Assembly (NCBI GenBank): GCA_902765885.1 | Contig: CACXBN010000250.1 | Span: 1-10,731, forward strand | Reading direction: 5' to 3' | Origin: an uncultured Ruminococcus sp. | Lineage (GTDB): Bacteria > Bacillota > Clostridia > Oscillospirales > CAG-272 | Length of the DNA: 10,731 nt | Shown: piece after piece, positions 1 to 6,301 of the stretch | Position numbering within the stretch: the stretch's first letter is position 1 | Layout of the letters: every line of letters starts with the position of its first letter | The notes under the pieces: model-generated | The model's database searches: none | Seen by the model: the letters and a program-made list of their open reading frames with translations, nothing else | Told to the model about the DNA's origin: nothing | Translations under genes and position numbers: made by a program

Positions 1-25
1 CGAAGCCTCGCTTCGTCAGTTTTTT
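1..25 (+). terminator. Rho-independent terminator of an upstream gene, cut by the window edge
   Basis: Bases 1-6 (CGAAGC) pair perfectly with 10-15 (GCTTCG) around a three-base CTC loop. After a four-base TCAG step comes a run of six T (20-25). The right arm may continue as GCTTCGTCAG, pairing with bases just outside the window, so the visible stem is probably only its inner part. The placement fits the end of a rightward gene lying before this window. The gene itself is not visible. Confidence 0.5.
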
Positions 26-341
26 CTTTCGAAATGAGTTTTTCGGTTGTTACAAACACACCAACAATATACCTTTCTTCACGATATATTTAGGACTCAA
101 GTGGAATCGGTATGGATTTCGGAAAACCCTATATAATGTTATTAGGTCAGATCAGGGCAACGAAATGCGGGTCGCCGATAAATATACCCTCTCTTGCAAA
201 ACAGACAATCGGATACTGAAGAGAATGCAGAAGATCAGAAAAGCGCTCGGGAAGATATCTCAGTTATGACTGTGTTTGGACATTCCAGGGTACCGTATGC
301 TAATTATTTAGCCCGATTTATGCTGTGTTCACGGTAAATTC
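26..341. other. Region without a recognisable gene ahead of the heat-shock operon
   Basis: No convincing gene was found here. One forward frame stays open from about position 3 to a TGA at 267-269, but it has no start codon near its left end and would run through the terminator-like hairpin. Its first internal ATG is at 165 and leaves only 34 codons. A second short ATG frame (266-337, 23 codons) overlaps that stop as ATGA. Neither has a good ribosome binding site or a sequence I recognise. A TATAAT hexamer at 132-137 has no matching -35 box. The stretch is most simply a long intergenic region; a decayed gene fragment or a small unknown gene cannot be excluded. Confidence 0.4.
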
Positions 342-361
342 ACAAATTTTCTTAAATTTGT
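342..361. repeat. Perfect 8-bp AT-rich inverted repeat just upstream of the promoter
   Basis: ACAAATTT (342-349) and AAATTTGT (354-361) are exact reverse complements separated by TCTT. The repeat ends three bases before the proposed -35 box at 364. It has no T-run after it, so it is not a standard terminator. Its size and place would suit a dimeric regulator or an AT-rich upstream promoter element, but no known operator was recognised. It does not resemble the CtsR heptad direct repeat. Confidence 0.4.
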
Positions 362-363
362 TA

Positions 364-397
364 TTGAATAGAGCCTCTCTAAGTGGTAAATTATACT
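364..397 (+). promoter_or_regulatory. Candidate sigma-A promoter of the hrcA operon
   Basis: TTGAAT (364-369) and TAAATT (387-392) are separated by 17 bases. The -10 box is preceded by TGG, giving an extended -10 (TG at 384-385). Each hexamer matches the consensus at four of six positions. An alternative -10, TATACT (392-397), is closer to consensus but has no good -35 at the right distance. Either choice puts the transcription start at about 399-404, directly before or on the CIRCE element, which is the usual arrangement for an HrcA-repressed promoter. The exact hexamers are inferred. Confidence 0.55.
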
Positions 398-403
398 CAA
401 ACA

Positions 404-430
404 TTAGCACTCTTGTTGTTCAAGTGCTAA
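404..430. promoter_or_regulatory. CIRCE operator (HrcA binding site)
   Basis: TTAGCACTC (404-412) is followed by a nine-base spacer and AAGTGCTAA (422-430). The family consensus is TTAGCACTC-N9-GAGTGCTAA, so the left arm is perfect and the right arm has one change (A for G at its first base). The site lies about 45 bases before hrcA and at or just after the predicted transcription start. It would therefore act as DNA operator and also fold as a hairpin in the leader RNA. HrcA is known to bind CIRCE and to need GroEL to stay active. The first gene of the operon is hrcA itself, so autoregulation is expected. Confidence 0.95.
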
Positions 431-461
431 AACGTAAGTTATGTCGAATCATCCATATAAG

Positions 462-469
462 AAGGAGGG
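462..469 (+). promoter_or_regulatory. Ribosome binding site that fixes the hrcA TTG start
   Basis: AAGGAGGG at 462-469 is a near-perfect Shine-Dalgarno sequence six bases before TTG at 476. There is no in-frame ATG nearby that would give the expected HrcA N-terminus, so this site decides the unusual start codon. Confidence 0.85.
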
Positions 470-475
470 ATAGAT

Positions 476-1540
476 TTGATCAGCGATAACAAAAACAAAT
501 TGAGCGACAGAAAAAAGCTGATACTCAAAGCGATCGTAGATGCTCATATTGCCAACGGTGATCCTGTCGGAAGCAAGCTTCTGACACGAAACGAACTGAT
601 ATCATGCTCATCAGCTACCATCCGAAATGAAATGGCAGAACTCGAAAGCATGGGATATCTTGAACAACCGCACACTTCGGCAGGACGCATTCCTTCCGAA
701 GCAGGATACAGATTTTATGTTGACTGGCTTCTTGACAGATACAATCTGACACGGGCAGAAATAGACGAGCTCAAAAACAGCCTGCAGAAAAAGCAGTCTG
801 AGCTGGATTCCATCTTGCAATCCGCTCTTGCGGTTGCGGCAAAACTTACAAATTACACGGCTATTTCAGTTAGGCCCAAGATAGAAAAGATCACCGTATC
901 CCGATACGAACTGATGCGACTTGATGATTATTCTTCAATGCTCATCATGCTTGTCGGCGGGGTAGTAAAGACAAAATATTTGAGATCAAACACGGTAATA
1001 TCATCTGAAGCGACACATGCACTTGCGATGATTCTGAACATGTATGCCGTTGGTCTCACTGCTTCTGACTTCACCATGCCGCTTATAATGGAAATGGAAC
1101 AGCATATGGGTAACTATGATTTTCTGGTCAGTCCGGTTGTAAAGGCTATATGCATGACTCTTTCGGAATTTGACGGCGGGGATCTGAAAATAGAAGGAGT
1201 TAACAAACTGCTTTCATACCCTGAGTTTTATAATCTGGAAAGACTTCGTGAAATGCTCATGCTGTTTGAGAAAAAGGACGACCTGCTCGAGATCTTTTCC
1301 GGAAAGCCGACAGAACCCGAGAAAGTCCAGGTATATATAGGAAAAGAAAATCTGGTGAAAGTCATGGACAACTCAACATTGATTTTCAAGGCCATAACCA
1401 ACGACGGAAAAACCGTTGGAGCAATAGGTGTAATCGGACCTACGAGAATGGACTACAAGCGCGTGATAGCGACCATAGACAATGTTGCTAACGGAGTGTC
1501 CGCCGCGCTCGAAAGCAATAACAGCAAAAAAGATATTTAA
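476..1540 (+). CDS. hrcA: Heat-inducible transcription repressor HrcA
   Basis: HrcA is the DNA-binding repressor of class I heat-shock genes. It binds CIRCE, and in known systems GroEL keeps it folded. The 354-residue product is close to the usual length of about 340-350. Residues 9-85 form the winged-helix region with family hallmarks: LSDRKKLILKAIV at 9-21, SSATIRNEMAELE at 45-57, GYLEQPHTSAGRIPS at 60-74, then GYRFYVDWL. The rest is the HrcA dimerisation and inserted domain, ending in a typical NGVSAALE-like segment. The start is TTG at 476, set by AAGGAGGG six bases upstream. It is the first gene of the operon, 16 bases before grpE, with CIRCE in its leader, so it should repress its own synthesis along with the chaperones. 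Confidence 0.97.
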   Translation: MISDNKNKLSDRKKLILKAIVDAHIANGDPVGSKLLTRNELISCSSATIRNEMAELESMGYLEQPHTSAGRIPSEAGYRFYVDWLLDRYNLTRAEIDELKNSLQKKQSELDSILQSALAVAAKLTNYTAISVRPKIEKITVSRYELMRLDDYSSMLIMLVGGVVKTKYLRSNTVISSEATHALAMILNMYAVGLTASDFTMPLIMEMEQHMGNYDFLVSPVVKAICMTLSEFDGGDLKIEGVNKLLSYPEFYNLERLREMLMLFEKKDDLLEIFSGKPTEPEKVQVYIGKENLVKVMDNSTLIFKAITNDGKTVGAIGVIGPTRMDYKRVIATIDNVANGVSAALESNNSKKDI

Positions 1541-1556
1541 TATCTGAGGTTATCAA

Positions 1557-2153
1557 ATGGAAGAAAAGAAAAATGCAGTCAACGACAAGGCCTTTGAAGA
1601 TGAAAAAGCAAAGGAAACCAAGTCGGAAGCTGCAGAACGCGAAACAAAAGAAAGCAAAAAGGATAAAAAATCCGATATAAGGAAACTTCGTGAAGACCTT
1701 GCTTCGACAGAGAAAAAACTTGATGAGACTGTCAAAGCGCTAAACTCCGTCAACGATAAATATCTGAGAGTCGTTGCCGAATATGACAATTTCAGAAAAC
1801 GCACTCAGGCAGAAAGAACAAATGTTTACGGCGAGGCTGTCTCAGATACGCTCAGCGGACTGCTTCCGATAATAGACAATCTCCAGTATGCGGCAAAATA
1901 CTCAGGAGGCGACTCGGAAAAACTCGCAGAAGGACTTTCGCTTATTCTGAGCAAACTTCCCGAAACACTGGAAAAATTGAACATTCACCCATTCGGGGAA
2001 GCAGGAGAAACATTTGACCCCAACCTCCATAATGCCATCCTTCATGTGGAGGATGATAATTACGGGGAAGGCGAAATCGTGGAAGTGCTCCAGTGCGGTT
2101 ACAAGTACGGAGATAAAGTTCTCAGATACGCGATGGTCAAAGTAGCAAATTGA
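1557..2153 (+). CDS. grpE: Nucleotide exchange factor GrpE (Hsp70 cofactor)
   Basis: GrpE is a cytoplasmic homodimer that releases ADP from DnaK and so resets the Hsp70 cycle; in other bacteria it also serves as a thermosensor. The 198-residue length is normal. Residues 1-45 are very rich in K, E and D and probably disordered. Residues 42-90 form the long coiled coil, including YLRVVAEYDNFRKRTQAER at 69-87. The C-terminal beta domain carries the family signature from HNAILHVEDDNYGEGEIVEVL (from 158) through QCGYKYGDKVLR (179-190). The ATG at 1557 has a GAGG site at 1546-1549, seven bases upstream, just after the hrcA stop. It is co-transcribed with hrcA and dnaK. Confidence 0.97.
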   Translation: MEEKKNAVNDKAFEDEKAKETKSEAAERETKESKKDKKSDIRKLREDLASTEKKLDETVKALNSVNDKYLRVVAEYDNFRKRTQAERTNVYGEAVSDTLSGLLPIIDNLQYAAKYSGGDSEKLAEGLSLILSKLPETLEKLNIHPFGEAGETFDPNLHNAILHVEDDNYGEGEIVEVLQCGYKYGDKVLRYAMVKVAN

Positions 2154-2210
2154 CAATATATAAATTCACAAAATCACAAAAAATAATGAAATTTTCAGGA
2201 GGGAAATAGG

Positions 2211-4070
2211 ATGGCTAGAATTATAGGTATAGATTTAGGTACAACAAATTCGTGCGTGGCAGTTTATGAAGGCGGCGATCCCGTTGTTATTCCGAATTCC
2301 GAAGGCGCAAGAACCACACCTTCCGTAGTGGCATTCTCAAAGACTGGCGAACGTCTTGTCGGACAGGTGGCAAAGCGTCAGGCAATCACAAATCCGGACA
2401 GAACAGTATCTTCCATCAAGCGTCACATGGGTTCCGATTACAAGGTAACAATAGATGACAAGAGATTCACTCCTCAGGAGATATCAGCAATGGTTCTGCA
2501 GAAGCTCAAAACAGATGCGGAAGCATACCTCGGATCACCCGTAACACAGGCCGTAATCACGGTTCCCGCATACTTCTCTGACTCACAGCGTCAGGCAACC
2601 AAGGACGCCGGAAAGATCGCAGGACTTGAAGTTCTTCGTATTATCAATGAACCTACTGCTGCTGCACTGGCTTACGGTGTCGACAAAGACAACATCGACC
2701 AGAAGGTCATGATATTCGACTTGGGCGGTGGAACATTTGACGTTTCGATTCTTGAGATTTCTGACGGCGTATTTGAAGTTCTCGCCACAAACGGAGACAC
2801 AAAACTCGGCGGCGACGATTTCGACCAGAGAGTAATAGACTGGATAGCTCAGGAATTCATGAAAGAAAACGGCGGAATCGACCTGAGAAAAGATAAGATG
2901 GCTCTCCAGAGACTCAAGGAAGCTGCAGAAAAAGCAAAAATCGAGCTTTCAACGACCACAACATCCAACATTAATCTGCCTTTCATTACAGCGGATGCAA
3001 CAGGTCCTAAACACTTTGACGGAACTCTTACAAGAGCTAAATTCAACGAACTGACCGCAGACCTTGTCGAGCGCACGATGGGACCGACAAGAAAAGCACT
3101 TGCTGATGCAGGCCTTTCCGTAAATCAGATTGACAAAGTTCTTCTCGTAGGCGGATCCACAAGAATTCCCGCAGTTCAGGACGAAGTTAAAAACTTCATA
3201 GGAAAAGAGCCCTTCAAAGGAATAAACCCTGATGAATGCGTTGCTATCGGCGCTGCAATCCAGGCAGGTGTTCTCGGTGGAGACGTAAAAGATCTTCTTC
3301 TCCTCGATGTAACTCCTCTGTCACTCGGCATCGAGACACTCGGCGGTGTATTCAACAGAATAATAGATCGTAACACCACCATCCCGGTAAAGAAATCTCA
3401 GGTATACTCCACAGCTGCAGACGGACAGACATCCGTTGAAATTCATGTCCTTCAGGGTGAGCGTGAAATGGCAGCCGGCAACACTACGCTCGGAAGATTC
3501 ATTCTTGACGGCATCACTCCCGCACCGCGTGGCGTGCCCCAGATAGAAGTTACTTTCGATATCGACGCAAACGGTATTGTTAACGTTTCGGCAGTTGATA
3601 AGGGAACCGGCAAAGAGCAGCACATCACCATCACATCATCCACAAACATGTCGAAGGAAGATATTGATAAGGCAGTCCGTGAAGCCGAAAAATTCGCTGA
3701 TGAAGATAAGAAGAAGAAGGAAACAGTCGAAGTCAAAAACCGTGCCGAATCTCTGATTTACCAGAGCGAGAAGAATCTCACCGACCTCGGCGACAAAGTT
3801 TCAGATGCGGAAAAAGAACCGGTAAGAGCTGCCATCAACAAACTGAAGGAAACTCTTAATACAGACAATACTGAAGCTATCAAGGCTGACACTGAAGCTC
3901 TTGAAAAAGCATTCTACCCTCTCGCTGAAAAGCTTTACCAGCAGAGCCAGCCGGGTGCAGGCGCAGGTCCCGAAGCAAACGGAAGCACAGGTTTCACCGG
4001 TGATAATGCAGGCGGTCAGGATGGCAATACCTACTACAGCGCCGATTTTGAAGACAAGAGCGACAAATGA
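2211..4070 (+). CDS. dnaK: Molecular chaperone DnaK (Hsp70)
   Basis: DnaK is the ATP-driven cytosolic chaperone that binds exposed hydrophobic segments of client proteins, working with DnaJ and GrpE. The 619 residues include every ATPase landmark: IGIDLGTTNS (5-14, phosphate 1), IFDLGGGTFD (168-177, phosphate 2) and VLLVGGSTRIP (310-320, adenosine). The interdomain linker DLLLLDVTPLSLG lies at 361-373, followed by the substrate-binding beta domain and an alpha-helical lid. The stretch after IKRHMGSDYKV lacks the roughly 23-residue insertion of Gram-negative Hsp70s, which supports a Gram-positive host. The tail is glycine-rich and ends in DFEDKSDK, not in an EEVD-like motif. AGGAGGG (2197-2203) lies seven bases before the ATG, the strongest ribosome binding site of the operon with that of hrcA. 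This fits high DnaK output. Confidence 0.98.
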   Translation: MARIIGIDLGTTNSCVAVYEGGDPVVIPNSEGARTTPSVVAFSKTGERLVGQVAKRQAITNPDRTVSSIKRHMGSDYKVTIDDKRFTPQEISAMVLQKLKTDAEAYLGSPVTQAVITVPAYFSDSQRQATKDAGKIAGLEVLRIINEPTAAALAYGVDKDNIDQKVMIFDLGGGTFDVSILEISDGVFEVLATNGDTKLGGDDFDQRVIDWIAQEFMKENGGIDLRKDKMALQRLKEAAEKAKIELSTTTTSNINLPFITADATGPKHFDGTLTRAKFNELTADLVERTMGPTRKALADAGLSVNQIDKVLLVGGSTRIPAVQDEVKNFIGKEPFKGINPDECVAIGAAIQAGVLGGDVKDLLLLDVTPLSLGIETLGGVFNRIIDRNTTIPVKKSQVYSTAADGQTSVEIHVLQGEREMAAGNTTLGRFILDGITPAPRGVPQIEVTFDIDANGIVNVSAVDKGTGKEQHITITSSTNMSKEDIDKAVREAEKFADEDKKKKETVEVKNRAESLIYQSEKNLTDLGDKVSDAEKEPVRAAINKLKETLNTDNTEAIKADTEALEKAFYPLAEKLYQQSQPGAGAGPEANGSTGFTGDNAGGQDGNTYYSADFEDKSDK

Positions 4071-4092
4071 TAATACAAAGCCGATAAATAAT

Positions 4093-4130
4093 CGAAATGT
4101 TGCTCCCTATTCAGGGGAGCAACGTTTTCG
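4093..4130 (+). terminator. Long hairpin between dnaK and dnaJ, possible partial terminator or RNA processing site
   Basis: GTTGCTCCC (4099-4107) pairs perfectly with GGGAGCAAC (4115-4123) around a seven-base loop. The stem extends outward through a U-G pair to CGAAA/TTTTCG with one bulged T, giving about 14-15 pairs in total. The T-run after the core is only four bases and is itself part of the extended stem, so full termination is doubtful. A likely role is to lower dnaJ expression relative to dnaK or to protect the 3' end of the dnaK message. The pairing is seen directly; the function is inferred. Confidence 0.6.
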
Positions 4131-4176
4131 CATTTCATATACTATTTAATCAAAACTGCCGGAGGAATTTTGTCAA

Positions 4177-5301
4177 ATGGCAGACACAAAAAGAGATTAT
4201 TACGAAGTTCTGGGCGTTGATAAATCTGCTGATGAAAGCACCATAAAGAAAGCCTACAGGACACTCGCCAAAAAATATCACCCGGATATGAATCCGGGAG
4301 ACAAGGAAGCTGAAGCGAAATTCAAGGAAGTCAATGAAGCATACGATGTCTTGTCAGACCCTGACAAGAAGGCACGTTATGACCAATATGGCCACGCGGC
4401 ATTCGATCCCTCATCCGGCATGGGTGGAGGCGGTTTCGGAGGTTTCGGAGACTTTGGATTCGATATAAGCGATATTTTCTCCAGCTTTTTCGGCGGAGGC
4501 GGATCAACAAGGAGAAACGGTCCGGTCAGGGGAGACAACATTCGTGTCAGACTGACATTGACTTTTGAAGAGGCTGTATTCGGTTGCAAGAAAGACATTT
4601 CCTACATGAAAGTCCAGAAGTGTTCTACATGTTCAGGAAGCGGGGCCGAAAAAGGCACGTCTCCCAAAACATGTCCGACCTGCAACGGCACCGGTCAGGT
4701 CCGTGTTTCACAAAGGACTCCCTTTGGCATAATGCAGTCATCAAAGACATGTGACGCATGCGGTGGATCAGGAAAAATAATAGAAAAGAAATGTCCTGAC
4801 TGCAAAGGCACGGGCTTTACAAGGGTACAGAGAAAACTTGATGTAACCATTCCTGCCGGCATAGATGACGGCCAGCAGATCGGTCTGAAGGGCCAGGGTA
4901 ATGACGGCATCAACGGAGGGTCTGCAGGAGATCTGAATATAGTCATTTCAGTGCGCCCGTCACCGATATTCGAGCGTGAGGGATATGATCTTTACTGCGA
5001 TGTTCCGATCACTTATGCCGAAGCCACTCTTGGTGCTGAAATAGATATTCCGACAATAGACGGAGCCCAAAAACTCAGAATTCCTGAGGGGACCCAGACA
5101 GGAACCGTATTTACGGTTAAAGGTAAGGGTGTTACACGCATCAATTCCAGCTCAAGAGGCAATCTTTACGTTACCGCAAATGTCGAAGTGCCAAAAAATC
5201 TTAACAATGAACAAAAAGATCTTTTGAGAAAATTTGCAAGTGCCTGTGGAGAATCAAATTATTCAAAACGCCAGAATTTCTTTAAACGATTCAAAAAATA
5301 A
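4177..5301 (+). CDS. dnaJ: Chaperone protein DnaJ (Hsp40)
   Basis: DnaJ delivers unfolded proteins to DnaK and stimulates its ATPase. This is a complete type I (class A) Hsp40 of 374 residues. The J domain covers about residues 5-70, with the HPD motif at 35-37 in KKYHPDMNP. A glycine/phenylalanine-rich linker follows at about 80-115. The zinc region has four CxxC pairs at C149/C152 (CSTCSGSG), C166/C169 (CPTCNGTG), C192/C195 (CDACGGSG) and C206/C209 (CPDCKGTG). The C-terminal substrate-binding and dimerisation domains complete the protein. The ATG has GGAGGA at 4161-4166, ten bases upstream, which is slightly long. It lies 106 bases after dnaK, behind a stable hairpin that may reduce its expression. 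Confidence 0.98.
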   Translation: MADTKRDYYEVLGVDKSADESTIKKAYRTLAKKYHPDMNPGDKEAEAKFKEVNEAYDVLSDPDKKARYDQYGHAAFDPSSGMGGGGFGGFGDFGFDISDIFSSFFGGGGSTRRNGPVRGDNIRVRLTLTFEEAVFGCKKDISYMKVQKCSTCSGSGAEKGTSPKTCPTCNGTGQVRVSQRTPFGIMQSSKTCDACGGSGKIIEKKCPDCKGTGFTRVQRKLDVTIPAGIDDGQQIGLKGQGNDGINGGSAGDLNIVISVRPSPIFEREGYDLYCDVPITYAEATLGAEIDIPTIDGAQKLRIPEGTQTGTVFTVKGKGVTRINSSSRGNLYVTANVEVPKNLNNEQKDLLRKFASACGESNYSKRQNFFKRFKK

Positions 5302-5317
5302 TACGCCTGAAAGGATA

Positions 5318-5360
5318 AAAGCTCAAGCATCATACTCACATAATGTTTGAGCTTTGTTTT
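5318..5360 (+). terminator. Hairpin between dnaJ and prmA, probable leaky terminator
   Basis: AAAGCTCAAGCAT (5318-5330) pairs with ATGTTTGAGCTTT (5343-5355), giving 13 pairs with one G-U around a 12-base loop. GTTTT then A follows at 5356-5361. The weak T-run and the absence of any promoter before prmA suggest an attenuator that lets some transcripts through. The right arm ends only ten bases before the prmA ATG, so folding would also leave that start codon next to a structured element. Confidence 0.6.
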
Positions 5361-5365
5361 ATACA

Positions 5366-6295
5366 ATGGAAAATCAAAACTGGATCCAGATAAAAGTGCT
5401 CTGTTCCTCAAAAGATGTTGACAAGGTATCCGCTGTTATGTCAATGGTCGACAATGGCCTTATGATTGAGGACTACTCCGATGTCGACCAGATTCTTAAC
5501 GGAGTATACGGAGATCTTATCGACAAAGCCATACTTGAAGCCGACAGAACAAAAGCTGCAGTCTCCGTGTTTATACCGGAGATAAAGTCGCCTGCCGAAA
5601 GCGAGAAATTCATTTCAAATCAGCTTTCTGCCGATGGTATTGATTTCACGATTGAACACACGGGAGTCAGCGACAGTGACTGGGCGGATTCCTGGAAAAA
5701 ATACTACAAGCCCATAAAAACAGGAGAAAAACTGGTAATAGTTCCTGTGTGGGAAAAATACAATCCTGAACCCGGTGAAGTAATCGTGCTTATGGATCCG
5801 GGCATGGCCTTCGGAACCGGAACGCACGAAACCACAAGACTCTGTGCATCAATGATCGAGAAATACATTGAGAACGGAGATTCTGTTCTTGATGTTGGAT
5901 GCGGTTCGGGAATATTGGCTATTTCCGCTTCGAAACTCGGGGCTGGAGATTGTTTTGCATGCGACATTGATCCCGTTGCCGTTCGCATCGCCAGAGAAAA
6001 TACCGTTCTGAATAAAACACCGAATGTAACATGTGAAGTATCGGACCTTTTGAAACAAGTTCCCGTGACAAAAGACGGATATGATCTGATAATTGCAAAC
6101 ATCGTTGCCGATGTCATCATACGTATGGCACCCGATGTCGGTAAATACCTCTCTGCTGATGGACATCTTATAGTTTCCGGGATAATCTCGGAAAGAGCCC
6201 GTGAAGTTACCGATGTTCTGACGGAAAACGGATTTGTGGTAGATTCGGAACAATATGAAAACGGCTGGTACTGTGCTTCAGTGAAAAAGAAGTAG
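5366..6295 (+). CDS. prmA: Ribosomal protein L11 methyltransferase PrmA
   Basis: PrmA uses S-adenosylmethionine to methylate ribosomal protein L11, and it commonly follows dnaJ in Firmicutes. The 309-residue product has the N-terminal L11-recognition domain (about 1-95) and the linker motif DSDWADSWKKYYKP at 103-116. Its catalytic Rossmann domain has LMDPGMAFGTGTHETT (142-157), motif I VLDVGCGSGILAI (174-186), the acidic loop CDIDP (199-203) and the IIANIVADV segment (242-250). The usual GTGTHPTT here reads GTGTHETT. I chose the ATG at 5366 because MENQNWIQIKV is a typical PrmA opening. An in-frame TTG at 5354 would add four residues but lies inside the hairpin arm. No good ribosome binding site precedes the ATG; the nearest purine-rich site, AAAGGA (5310-5315), is on the far side of the hairpin. 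Confidence 0.95.
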   Translation: MENQNWIQIKVLCSSKDVDKVSAVMSMVDNGLMIEDYSDVDQILNGVYGDLIDKAILEADRTKAAVSVFIPEIKSPAESEKFISNQLSADGIDFTIEHTGVSDSDWADSWKKYYKPIKTGEKLVIVPVWEKYNPEPGEVIVLMDPGMAFGTGTHETTRLCASMIEKYIENGDSVLDVGCGSGILAISASKLGAGDCFACDIDPVAVRIARENTVLNKTPNVTCEVSDLLKQVPVTKDGYDLIIANIVADVIIRMAPDVGKYLSADGHLIVSGIISERAREVTDVLTENGFVVDSEQYENGWYCASVKKK

Positions 6296-6301
6296 TCGAT
6301 T

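Noticed and set aside
441..473. Ten-codon ATG frame overlapping the hrcA ribosome binding site, a possible leader peptide
   Set aside because: It has no ribosome binding site of its own and no attenuator-like codon pattern; a frame this short is expected by chance.
2150..2210. Perfect -35 hexamer TTGACA (2150-2155) at the grpE stop, suggesting a separate dnaK promoter
   Set aside because: No acceptable -10 box lies 16-18 bases downstream. The region is simply AT-rich before a strong ribosome binding site.
3901..4149. 82-codon plus-strand frame overlapping the end of dnaK and running through the hairpin
   Set aside because: It is an out-of-frame shadow of the DnaK glycine-rich tail with no ribosome binding site.
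5354..5365. TTG at 5354 as the prmA start, adding four residues
   Set aside because: It sits inside the right arm of the hairpin, lacks a ribosome binding site, and the downstream ATG gives a normal PrmA N-terminus.
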